Shown: piece after piece, positions 17,469 to 25,309 of the stretch
How the letters are laid out: each line of letters opens with the position of its first letter
Position numbering within the stretch: the stretch's first letter is position 1
From: Ectothiorhodospira shaposhnikovii
Lineage (GTDB): Bacteria > Pseudomonadota > Gammaproteobacteria > Ectothiorhodospirales > Ectothiorhodospiraceae
Reading direction: 5' to 3'
Length of the DNA stretch: 64,000 nt
Assembly (NCBI RefSeq): GCF_022227765.1
Contig: NZ_JAJMLZ010000008.1
Location: 62,001-126,000 of the forward strand
Notes under the pieces: generated by a model
The model's database searches: none
What the model saw: only the letters and a program-made list of their open reading frames with translations
Told to the model about the DNA's origin: nothing
Translations under genes and position numbers: made by a program

Positions 17469-17505
17469 CGCTATTGCCTCGAAAATGTCGGTGAAGAACG
17501 GCCGA

Positions 17506-18363
17506 TCAGCCGTAACGACCCGTAATGTAGTCCTCGGTGGCCTTCTTCCTGGGATTGGTGAACAGGGTCATGGTGTCACCGTATTCGATCATCTCGCCAA
17601 GATACATGTAAGCGGTGTAGTCGGATACCCGGGCCGCCTGCTGCATGTTGTGGGTGACGATGAGGATGGTGTATTCCTTCTTCAGCTCATAGATCAGCTC
17701 TTCGATCTTGGCGGTGGAAATCGGGTCCAGGGCCGAGGCCGGTTCATCCAGCAGGATCACCTCCGGCTCGATGGCGATGGCCCGGGCAATGACCAGACGC
17801 TGCTGCTGACCCCCGGAAAGCCCGAAGGCGTTCTGGTGGAGACGGTCCTTGACCTCGTCCCACAGGGCCGCGCCCCGCAGGGATCGCTCCACCACCTCGT
17901 CCAGCACCTTGCGGTCCCGCACACCCTGCAGGCGCAGGCCGTAGGCCACGTTCTCGTAGATGGACTTGGGGAAGGGGTTGGGTTTCTGAAACACCATGCC
18001 CACCCGGCGACGCAGTTCGGCCACGTCCACCTTGCGGTCATAGATGTCGTCCCCCTCCAGCAGGATCTTGCCCTCGATACGGCAGGCATCCACCAGGTCG
18101 TTCATGCGATTGAAACAGCGCAGCAGAGTGGACTTGCCGCAGCCGCTGGGGCCGATGAAGGCGGTGACCCGCTTCGCGGCCACCTTCATGGAGATGCGCT
18201 TCAGGGCCTGGGCCTCACCGTAGTAGAGGTTGAGGTCCTGCACTTCCAGGGCAATGGTCTCGTCGGCCAGGCGCAGACGCTTGCGCTCGGTGTTCTCGAA
18301 GAGACCGGCGGTGACGCCGTGGGTCATGGTGTTCTGCTCTGTCATGGTTGTCATGCCGTCCAT
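17506..18363 (-). CDS. pstB: Phosphate ABC transporter ATP-binding protein
   Basis: This 285-residue ABC ATPase energises phosphate uptake with PstA and PstC. Motifs in order are Walker [10 protein letters not shown], the Q-loop near [17 protein letters not shown] (typical of PstB), the signature LSGGQQQRL, Walker [14 protein letters not shown], and the switch histidine in IVTHNMQQA. An N-terminal extension of about 38 residues precedes the ABC fold, so one of the internal ATG codons could be the real start. AAGAGA lies about ten bases before 18363. It sits 24 bp after pstA in the pst operon. Confidence 0.95.
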   Translation of the reverse strand: MDGMTTMTEQNTMTHGVTAGLFENTERKRLRLADETIALEVQDLNLYYGEAQALKRISMKVAAKRVTAFIGPSGCGKSTLLRCFNRMNDLVDACRIEGKILLEGDDIYDRKVDVAELRRRVGMVFQKPNPFPKSIYENVAYGLRLQGVRDRKVLDEVVERSLRGAALWDEVKDRLHQNAFGLSGGQQQRLVIARAIAIEPEVILLDEPASALDPISTAKIEELIYELKKEYTILIVTHNMQQAARVSDYTAYMYLGEMIEYGDTMTLFTNPRKKATEDYITGRYG

Positions 18364-18387
18364 ATTCTTGAATCTCTTCGATCGGGA

Positions 18388-20067
18388 TCAATCCGACTCG
18401 CCACGATATTTCTCGCGCAGATGGTTGCGAATGCTGATGGCGGTCAGGTTCAGCACCACGATCAGGACCACCAGGGTCAGGGCGGTGGCGTAAACCAGCG
18501 GCTGGGCCGCCTCCACGTTGGGACTCTGGAAGCCCACATCAAAGATGTGGAAGCCCAGATGCATGATCTTGCGCTCCAGATGAATGAAGGGGAAGTTACC
18601 GTCGATGGGCAGGGTCGGAGCCAGCTTCACCACCCCCACCAGCATCAGCGGCGCCACCTCGCCCGCGGCCCGGGCGATGGCCAGGATCAGGCCGGTCATC
18701 ATGGCGGGCGTGGCCAGGGGTACCACCACCTTCCACAGGGTCTCCGCCTTGGTGGCACCCAGGGCCAGACTGCCGTGACGGATGGTGCTTGGAATCCGTG
18801 ACAACCCCTCCTCCGTGGCCACGATCACCACCGGCAGGGTCAGCAGGGCCAGGGTGAAGGAGGCCCACATCAGACCCGGCGTGCCGAAGGTGGGCGACGG
18901 CAGGGCCTCCGGATAGAAGTTGCGGTCAATGGCCCCGCCCATGAAATAGACGAAGAAGCCCAGGCCGAACACCCCGAAGACGATGGAGGGCACCCCCGCC
19001 AGGTTGTACACGGAGATGCGAATCACCCGCAGCAGCGGCCCCTGGCGGGCGTATTCCCGCAGGTAGATGGCCGCCAGCACACCGAAGGGAGTGACGATGA
19101 TGGACATGATGAACACCATGGTCACGGTACCGAAAATGGCCGGGAAAATGCCGCCCTCGGTGTTGGCCTCACGGGGATAGCCGCTCATGAACTCCCAGAA
19201 CTGCTTGAGATACAGGCCGATCTTGCTGAACACATTCATGTCGTTCGGCTGGATGGCGCGAATGATCTGGGCCATGGGAATTTCCCATTCCCGACCATCC
19301 ATCACCCGCGTCACCAGAGTGTCGCGACGCACGTCCTTGTACAGCGCGTCCAGCTGCTCCTGCAGCACGGCGTATTCCTGGTCCAGTACCAGGCGCTGGG
19401 CGGCCAAGGCCGCCATGCCCTGATCCCGCTCGGCCACGGTGATGCGGCCTTCACGCAGTTGCAGGTCCAGGCGCCGCTCGCTCAGACGCACCCGCTCCAT
19501 GCGGTGATTGACGTTGCCGATCTCCCGTCGCTCGATGCGGCGGATTTCATCAAAGATATCGTTGGCGCGGCGAATGCGCTGCTGCAGCTCCGGCCACAGC
19601 TGGTCTCCTTCCGCCACGGTGCGGCCCTGTTCCAGGATGCGCACGGGGAAGCCGTAGAAATCGCCCCATTCACGCCGCTCCAGGCGCATGACATCTCTCG
19701 GATAGGACCACTGGCTCATGCCGATTTCCGGATACCAGACGAAGTCCCGCCCCCAGACATCCCGGTTACCCTGCTTGATCAGGTGACGGGTGACCAGTTG
19801 GATATCGTCATCGATGGGCACCCCCGCATCCCGCAGTACCTGGGCCGGCAGCACCTGGGAGCGGGACAGTTCGCCAACGATGCGAATTTCGCGACCGTCA
19901 TGGGTGATCAGATCCGTCATCAGGATCGGCGAGGGCCAGAAGTGGGAGAAACCGCGCACCAGGATGAGGGCCAAAAGGCCCACCACCATGATCATGCTGA
20001 TGGCGATGGCGCCGGCATTGAGCCAGACCCAGGGGCTGCCGCTCTTGAACCAGTTCTTGAGAGTCAT
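18388..20067 (-). CDS. pstA: Phosphate ABC transporter permease PstA, long form
   Basis: This 559-residue inner-membrane permease is almost twice the length of E. coli PstA. One N-terminal membrane helix (about 15-37) is followed by an insertion of roughly 260 residues with a helical coiled-coil-like stretch (IRRANDIFDEIRRIERR onward), presumably periplasmic. The usual permease domain then begins at about residue 303 (GGIFPAIFGTVTMVFIMS) and includes the conserved loop GSLALGATKAETLWKVVVP. Long PstA forms also occur in Pseudomonas and other gammaproteobacteria. It lies between pstC and pstB. Confidence 0.93.
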   Translation of the reverse strand: MTLKNWFKSGSPWVWLNAGAIAISMIMVVGLLALILVRGFSHFWPSPILMTDLITHDGREIRIVGELSRSQVLPAQVLRDAGVPIDDDIQLVTRHLIKQGNRDVWGRDFVWYPEIGMSQWSYPRDVMRLERREWGDFYGFPVRILEQGRTVAEGDQLWPELQQRIRRANDIFDEIRRIERREIGNVNHRMERVRLSERRLDLQLREGRITVAERDQGMAALAAQRLVLDQEYAVLQEQLDALYKDVRRDTLVTRVMDGREWEIPMAQIIRAIQPNDMNVFSKIGLYLKQFWEFMSGYPREANTEGGIFPAIFGTVTMVFIMSIIVTPFGVLAAIYLREYARQGPLLRVIRISVYNLAGVPSIVFGVFGLGFFVYFMGGAIDRNFYPEALPSPTFGTPGLMWASFTLALLTLPVVIVATEEGLSRIPSTIRHGSLALGATKAETLWKVVVPLATPAMMTGLILAIARAAGEVAPLMLVGVVKLAPTLPIDGNFPFIHLERKIMHLGFHIFDVGFQSPNVEAAQPLVYATALTLVVLIVVLNLTAISIRNHLREKYRGESD

Positions 20068-20131
20068 TTGCTTGTTCCCGGCATGTTCCGGTCCAGTTCC
20101 AGAAAAATCATCATGTCATGCCCTCCCCGGC

Positions 20132-22429
20132 CTACAGATTGCTGTAGCGCTGACGCAGGCGCTGGCGGATGATCTCCGCCGCCGTGTTCACCACGAAGGT
20201 GAGGATCAGCAGCACCAGGGCGGAGAAGAACAGGATGCGGTAGTGCGTGCTGCCCACGGCGGTCTCGGTCAGTTCCACGGCGATGTTGGCCGAGAGGGTG
20301 CGCATGCCTTCGAAGATGTTGAAGTTGATCACCGGGCTGTTGCCGGTGGCCATCAGCACGATCATGGTCTCGCCCACGGCCCGACCGAAGCCCATCATCA
20401 CGGCGGCGAAGATACCGGGGCTGGCGGTGGGCAGCACCACGCCCACCACCGTCTGCCAGGGGGTGGCGCCCAGAGCCAAGGAACCTTGGGTCAGGTGCTT
20501 GGGCACGTTGAACACCGCATCCTCGGCGATGGAGAAGATGGTGGGAATGACGGCAAAACCCATGGCGATCCCCACCACCAGGGCATTGCGCTGGTCGTAG
20601 GTAATGCCCACGTCGGTCAACCACTGACGCATGCTGCCGCCGAAGAACAGCACCTCCATCAGGGGACTGGCGGCGACGCACAGCCAGCCCACCAACAGGA
20701 TCACCGGCACCAACACCAGGATCTCCATGCCCAGGGGGACGTACTGGCGCACGCTCATGGGCACGCGGGTCCATGCGAAGCCGGCCGCCAGCATGGCCAG
20801 GGGCATGAGGATGAGGATACTGAACACCGCCGGCAGATGGGACTCGATGAACGGCGCCAGCCACAGGCCCGCCAGGAAGCCCAGAATCACGGTGGGCAGG
20901 GCCTCCATGATCTCCACCGTGGGCTTGACCACGGTGCGCAGGTGGCGCTGCATGAAATAAGCGGTATAGATCGCACCCATGATGGCCAGGGGGGTGGCGA
21001 ACAGCATGGCAAAGAAGGCGGCCTTCAGGGTACCCAGGGTCACGGGAATCAGGCTGAACTTGGGCTCGAAATCATCGGTGGCGCCGGAGGACTGCCAGAT
21101 GAATTCGGGCTGACTGCGCCCCTCGTACCACACCCGGCTCCACAGAGCCTGCCACGAAGCCTGCGGGTGGGGATTGCGCAGGTCCAGGAACAAAATGTTG
21201 TCGGCCTCGTCCCTCACCAGCATGGCCCGATTCACCGGTGACAGACCGATGTCCAGGATCGGACCATCGGTCACCTGACGCTTGAGCAGGGTCCGGTGGG
21301 AGGTGGCGTAATGAATGCCCAGTACACCGGAGGCATCTCCCACATAGAATCCCTTGCGGGCCAGTTCCGGCGTGATGGCGGTGATGGGCGCGGCATGGGG
21401 CTCGAACTCCCGTACCAGGGTCAAGTGATGAAGATTCTGCTCATCCCGCACCAGGAACCACTGGGACACCGAACCGTCGGACCCACCGACGATGATGGAC
21501 AGGGTGCCCACCAGGAAGTCCATGGCCGTGATCTGATGTCCCTGGGGAACCACCCGGCCGGAATCGGCCAGACGGGCATTGGCCGGCACGGAGATGTCGT
21601 AGTAATGGAGCTGTCCCAGGTCATCGGCAACGAAGACGCTGCGATGATCCCCTGACACCAGGATCTGCCGGGTGTTACCGGGTGGAGACGGCAACTGGAA
21701 AGAGTCCCGCCGCACGTCCACGGCCCCGGTGAAGAGGTTGGTGGTGCTGCGTACCCGGCTCATGAGCAGACGGTTGTCTTCGGTGAGCGCCGCCAGCACG
21801 AAACCCTGGGGGCCTTCCTGGACGGCAATCTGGGTGAGGGCCCTGCCTTGGGGGTCCACCACCACCGGGTCATCCCCCAGAGGGAAATCCACCTTGGGCG
21901 TGATGTAACGGATGTCATCCGGATAGCTCAGGTCATAGGCATGGCGGCCGATGATGGCGCTGCCGTCCGACAGGCCATAGGCCACCAGTCGCTGGCGAGC
22001 CTCGCCATGGGCAAAGCTGGTGACAGCCACCCCTTCGGGAATGGGCATGGCCGCCTGGGCGCGGACGCGGCCATCGCCGGTTTCAAAGAAGGTGGCGATA
22101 CCGCGGTCGGAAAAGCGCACCCCCAGTTCCTGATAGCGCTCCAGGGTCAGAAACAGGGTATCGGCGTCGGCATCACCGGGGAGCTGGTAGGTGCTTTCGA
22201 CGGAGACATCCGCCGGCACCAGCAGCGGGAAAACCTCGTAAAAGAGGTAGACGAAGATCAGACCCAGGGCGAACACCACCCCGATACCGCCGGCACCCAC
22301 GCCATAGCGGGACACACCGTCCTTGAAATAGCGCCACTTGCGCAGGCGTGCACGTTTTTCACCGCTGGGGAGCAGCGTGGCCGACGGCCTGCTGTCCTTG
22401 CCCGGGGCTGTGATGGATGCATCAGTCAT
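20132..22429 (-). CDS. pstC: Phosphate ABC transporter permease PstC, long form
   Basis: This 765-residue inner-membrane permease has one helix near residues 43-66, then a soluble insertion of about 380 residues. The insertion has beta-rich, propeller-like repeats (e.g. VSGDHRSVFVADDLGQLHYYD, partly WD-like) and is probably periplasmic. The permease domain starts near residue 463 (TLGTLKAAFFAMLFATPLAI) and carries the coupling-loop text QGSLALGATPWQTVVGVVLP. Standard PstC is about 320 residues. It is the first gene after the pstS terminator and is separated from pstS by 256 bp holding a repeat and an inverted repeat. Confidence 0.93.
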   Translation of the reverse strand: MTDASITAPGKDSRPSATLLPSGEKRARLRKWRYFKDGVSRYGVGAGGIGVVFALGLIFVYLFYEVFPLLVPADVSVESTYQLPGDADADTLFLTLERYQELGVRFSDRGIATFFETGDGRVRAQAAMPIPEGVAVTSFAHGEARQRLVAYGLSDGSAIIGRHAYDLSYPDDIRYITPKVDFPLGDDPVVVDPQGRALTQIAVQEGPQGFVLAALTEDNRLLMSRVRSTTNLFTGAVDVRRDSFQLPSPPGNTRQILVSGDHRSVFVADDLGQLHYYDISVPANARLADSGRVVPQGHQITAMDFLVGTLSIIVGGSDGSVSQWFLVRDEQNLHHLTLVREFEPHAAPITAITPELARKGFYVGDASGVLGIHYATSHRTLLKRQVTDGPILDIGLSPVNRAMLVRDEADNILFLDLRNPHPQASWQALWSRVWYEGRSQPEFIWQSSGATDDFEPKFSLIPVTLGTLKAAFFAMLFATPLAIMGAIYTAYFMQRHLRTVVKPTVEIMEALPTVILGFLAGLWLAPFIESHLPAVFSILILMPLAMLAAGFAWTRVPMSVRQYVPLGMEILVLVPVILLVGWLCVAASPLMEVLFFGGSMRQWLTDVGITYDQRNALVVGIAMGFAVIPTIFSIAEDAVFNVPKHLTQGSLALGATPWQTVVGVVLPTASPGIFAAVMMGFGRAVGETMIVLMATGNSPVINFNIFEGMRTLSANIAVELTETAVGSTHYRILFFSALVLLILTFVVNTAAEIIRQRLRQRYSNL

Positions 22430-22476
22430 GGGGAAATCGCCGTCCGAAGGGATTGCACTTTGCGCGCACGGTAACC

Positions 22477-22517
22477 CATGAAAGTGACAGTATGGTTACG
22501 GACTGTCATATTTCATG
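22477..22517. promoter_or_regulatory. Inverted repeat upstream of pstC with CTGTCA half-sites
   Basis: The arms CATGAAAGTGACAGT (22477-22491) and ACTGTCATATTTCATG (22502-22517) are reverse complements with one base difference and one insertion, around a 10-bp centre. Both contain CTGTCA, the core of the PhoB half-site. The repeat could be an operator for a separate pstC promoter or an mRNA hairpin. It lies 48 bp before the pstC start. Confidence 0.5.
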
Positions 22518-22532
22518 AAAGGCACGCATGTC

Positions 22533-22612
22533 TTCATTCCCGCAAAGGCGGGAATCCAGTGGTGGACTGAAAGGCCTGGGCTCCCACTTTCGCGGGAGTG
22601 ACGGGAGTGACG
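22533..22612. repeat. Paired palindromic intergenic repeat, copy 2 (REP-like)
   Basis: It is related to the copy at 8926-8995: TTCATTCCCGCAAAGGCGGGAATCCA on the left and CTCCCACTTTCGCGGGAGTGAC on the right, with the last nine bases (GGGAGTGAC) duplicated. It lies between pstS and pstC. The arms have diverged more than in copy 1. Confidence 0.75.
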
Positions 22613-22624
22613 GAAGCGAGGCAC

Positions 22625-22664
22625 AAAAAAACCGGCCCCGGCGATACCTCGCCGGGGCCGGTTT
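22625..22664 (-). terminator. Intrinsic terminator after pstS
   Basis: A GC-rich stem (ACCGGCCCCGGCGA paired with TCGCCGGGGCCGGT) is flanked on the minus strand by a T-run (A-tract at 22625-22630 on the plus strand). It starts about 22 bp after the pstS stop codon. Partial read-through would give high PstS and lower PstCAB levels. Confidence 0.85.
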
Positions 22665-22685
22665 GCAGTCGATCGCAAGGACCGC

Positions 22686-23660
22686 TTACTTCACACCGAC
22701 GCGCTCGCGCACCTGAGCGGCCACGGAGGCCGGCAGGGGGATGTAGCCGTCACGGAACACGATTTCCTGCCCCTGCTTGGACAGGATGAGCTTGACGAAT
22801 TCGTTTTCCAGCGGCGCCATGCCCCGGTTGGGGTGGGCATTCACGTAGACCAGCAGCTGACGGGCCAGCGGATAGTCACCGGTGGCGGCATTTTCCGCCG
22901 TGGGCTCAAAGAGCTGGGACTCATCCTTGCCGATGGCAATGGCGCGCACACCGGCGGTCTGATAGCCGATGCCGGAATAGCCGATGCCGTTGATGGACTC
23001 GGTCACGCCCTGAACCACGGAGGCGGAACCAGGCTGCTCGTTGATGCTGGGCTTGAAGTCACCCCCGCAAAGGGCGAATTCACGGAAGAAGCCATAGGTG
23101 CCGGAGACGGCGTTACGGCTGTAGAGGGTGAAGTCGCGGTTGGCCCAGGCACCGGTCAGACCCAGTTGACCCCAGCGGGTGATGTCTTCGGGATGGCCGC
23201 AGCGGCGGGTGGCGGAGAATACCGCGTCCACCTGGGGAATGGACATGCCCTGGATGGGGTTATCCTTGTTCACGAACACCGCCACCATGTCGATGGCCAC
23301 ACCCACTTCCGTGGGCGGATAGCCGTGGGCCTGTTCGAAGGCCTGGATCTCGGAGGAGCGCATGGCACGGCTCATGGGGCCGAAGTTGGCGGTACCCTGG
23401 GTGATGGCCGGCGGAGCGGTGCCGGAGCCGGCACCCTGGATCTGGATGTTGACGTTGGGATAGAAGCGATTGAACTCCTCGGCCCAGAGGGTCATGAGGT
23501 TGTTCAGGGTATCGGAGCCGATGGAGGACAGATTGCCCGAGATGCCGGAGACGCGCTGGTAGTCGGGCAGGTTGGGGTCGACGCGATCCGCCATGGCGGG
23601 CGCGGAAACCATCAGGGCCGCGGCCACGCCGGCGACAAGGGCCTTCTTCAGGTTCATCAT
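22686..23660 (-). CDS. pstS: Periplasmic phosphate-binding protein
   Basis: This 324-residue protein binds phosphate for the Pst transporter. It has a Sec signal ending SAPAMA, then family motifs SSIGSDTLNNLMTLWAEEF, IQGAGSGTAPPAITQG and NFGPMSRAM, SRNAVSGTYGFFREFALCGG, and SINGIGYSGIGYQT. The ATG at 23660 follows AGAGGA; the adjacent ATG at 23657 is also possible. A Pho box lies about 110 bp upstream and a strong terminator follows the stop codon, as expected for a phosphate-starvation gene. Confidence 0.95.
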   Translation of the reverse strand: MMNLKKALVAGVAAALMVSAPAMADRVDPNLPDYQRVSGISGNLSSIGSDTLNNLMTLWAEEFNRFYPNVNIQIQGAGSGTAPPAITQGTANFGPMSRAMRSSEIQAFEQAHGYPPTEVGVAIDMVAVFVNKDNPIQGMSIPQVDAVFSATRRCGHPEDITRWGQLGLTGAWANRDFTLYSRNAVSGTYGFFREFALCGGDFKPSINEQPGSASVVQGVTESINGIGYSGIGYQTAGVRAIAIGKDESQLFEPTAENAATGDYPLARQLLVYVNAHPNRGMAPLENEFVKLILSKQGQEIVFRDGYIPLPASVAAQVRERVGVK

Positions 23661-23770
23661 TGATTTCCTCTGGACAGGGGTGTGCGTGTGTCGAGAAGCC
23701 CGCAAGGGCTACCTACCGTCTTGACGTGAGGCAGTATGAAAACCTGCGGTGTCAGGTTTGTGAAGAGAGC

Positions 23771-23788
23771 ATGACATTTTGGTGACAG
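23771..23788 (-). promoter_or_regulatory. Pho box upstream of pstS
   Basis: On the minus strand this reads CTGTCACCAAAATGTCAT, matching the PhoB consensus (two CTGTCAT-type half-sites, 11-bp period) at 14 of 18 positions. It lies about 110 bp before the pstS start codon, a normal distance for PhoB activation of a pst operon. Confidence 0.7.
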
Positions 23789-23851
23789 ACCCGTCCTGGA
23801 CACAGACCCGCAGGAGCGGGCCTGTCCACGAACGGGCGCGGCCCCGATGGG

Positions 23852-25222
23852 TCAGGGTTGCTTCACGTCCCCGGCACCATCCTTATCGCCCCGTACCGAT
23901 CCCTCATCGGTCACCAGCGCCTTCAAGGTCATGCCGCCCAGGCGCTCCCGCAGCATCTCGTCCCGCTCCCTCAATACCCGGTCCACCCGCCGATCCTCAC
24001 CGGGCAGCCCGTCATCCAGCAATGAACTGCCATAGCCGCGCACCGAATCCAGGATCTCCTTCAAACTGATCCGTTCCAGATCCCGCCCCGGCACATAGGT
24101 TGCGTCCTCTTTCCTCGCCGCCACCAACAGACCGGCCTGCTTCAGCGCCTCCAGCACCGGCGCCAGGGCCTCTTCGGGCAGATTGAAGTCCCGGGCCATC
24201 TGTATCCTTGGCGTCGGCCCCTCGCCCTGATAGAAACGTTCCGCGGTGAGCCGCATCACCCTCAGGGCCAGACGCTCCTGCAGATCCCCCGAGAGTCTGA
24301 CCGGCACCCCCTGGGCCACATGCAGATAGCCGGGATTCTGCACATAGAAGGCCACATGGGAGCCCACCAACAGGATCAGCCAGTTCAGATACAGCCAGAA
24401 CAGCGCCATGATGACGATGGCAAATCCGGAATAGATGGCATCGTACCGGGTGGACCCGGCCATCATGGAGGCAAAGCCCCAGCCGGTGGTCTGCCAGAGC
24501 AGCGCGGCCACGAGCGCCCCCGTCAGCGCGGGCAGCGGTTTCACGCGGGTATTGGGCACGAAGACATAAATGAAGGCGAAGGCCATCGTCACCAGCAGAT
24601 ACGGCACCAGGCGACTCAACAACGCCACCGACTCCCCCACCAGACCATAGTCCATGGCCCTCTGTACGACATCCGTGGCCATCACCGAGGCCGTGATGCC
24701 AAGGGCGGAGAAGATCAGCACCGGCCCCACCAGGATCACGCTGAGATAATTGGCGAACCGCTGGGCAAAACCGCGCGGACAGGTCACATGCCAGATGTAA
24801 TTGAAGGCCGTCTCCACCTTCTGGATCAGACCGACCACAGTGAAAAAGAGGAAGATCAGGCCGATAAAACCCAACACCCCGACCCGCATGTTATCCACGA
24901 AGCCCACCACGTTGGCGGCGATCTCTTCTCCCTGCTCGCCCAGGGGCTCCAACACCATCAGCAGGAATGGTTCCACCGCGTTGTGGGCACCAAACCCCTT
25001 GAGCACGGAAAAGGACAGGGCCAGCAACGGCACCACCGACAGCAGGCTGGTATAGACCAGGCTCATGGCATGCAGGTTGAGTTGACCGGCGGAGACTTCC
25101 CGGCCGATGCTCATGACCGCCCGCGCCGCACCCACCGCCCGGGCCTGGGATCGGGGCATGCGTCGCAGGTCACCCTGCTCCACCAGTTTTCTCAGGTGCT
25201 CGGGATAGTCCGCAATCTTCAC
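23852..25222 (-). CDS. YihY/BrkB family inner-membrane protein
   Basis: This 456-residue protein has six membrane helices in its first two-thirds, with YihY motifs SLVYTSLLSVVPLLA, FIGLIFLFFTVVGLIQKVETAFNYIWHV, PNTRVKPLPALTGALVAALLWQ and YSGFAIVIMALFWLYLNWLI. A soluble C-terminal region of about 170 residues ends in a charged tail. The family was once called ribonuclease BN, which is not supported; its function is unknown. The start is assigned to GTG at 25222 because AAAGGAG lies seven bases upstream, whereas the in-frame ATGs at 25249 and 25285 have no such site. Confidence 0.85.
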   Translation of the reverse strand: MKIADYPEHLRKLVEQGDLRRMPRSQARAVGAARAVMSIGREVSAGQLNLHAMSLVYTSLLSVVPLLALSFSVLKGFGAHNAVEPFLLMVLEPLGEQGEEIAANVVGFVDNMRVGVLGFIGLIFLFFTVVGLIQKVETAFNYIWHVTCPRGFAQRFANYLSVILVGPVLIFSALGITASVMATDVVQRAMDYGLVGESVALLSRLVPYLLVTMAFAFIYVFVPNTRVKPLPALTGALVAALLWQTTGWGFASMMAGSTRYDAIYSGFAIVIMALFWLYLNWLILLVGSHVAFYVQNPGYLHVAQGVPVRLSGDLQERLALRVMRLTAERFYQGEGPTPRIQMARDFNLPEEALAPVLEALKQAGLLVAARKEDATYVPGRDLERISLKEILDSVRGYGSSLLDDGLPGEDRRVDRVLRERDEMLRERLGGMTLKALVTDEGSVRGDKDGAGDVKQP

Positions 25223-25309
25223 CGATCGGCTCCTTTGCAGAATACGCATGACACCATGATAGGCCGCGCGGGAGCAGGCTGTCACATGTGAGATAAGGCC
25301 CGGTGCATC

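Noticed and set aside
22528-22716. Short plus-strand frame at the second palindromic repeat
   Set aside because: It consists of repeat and terminator sequence only.
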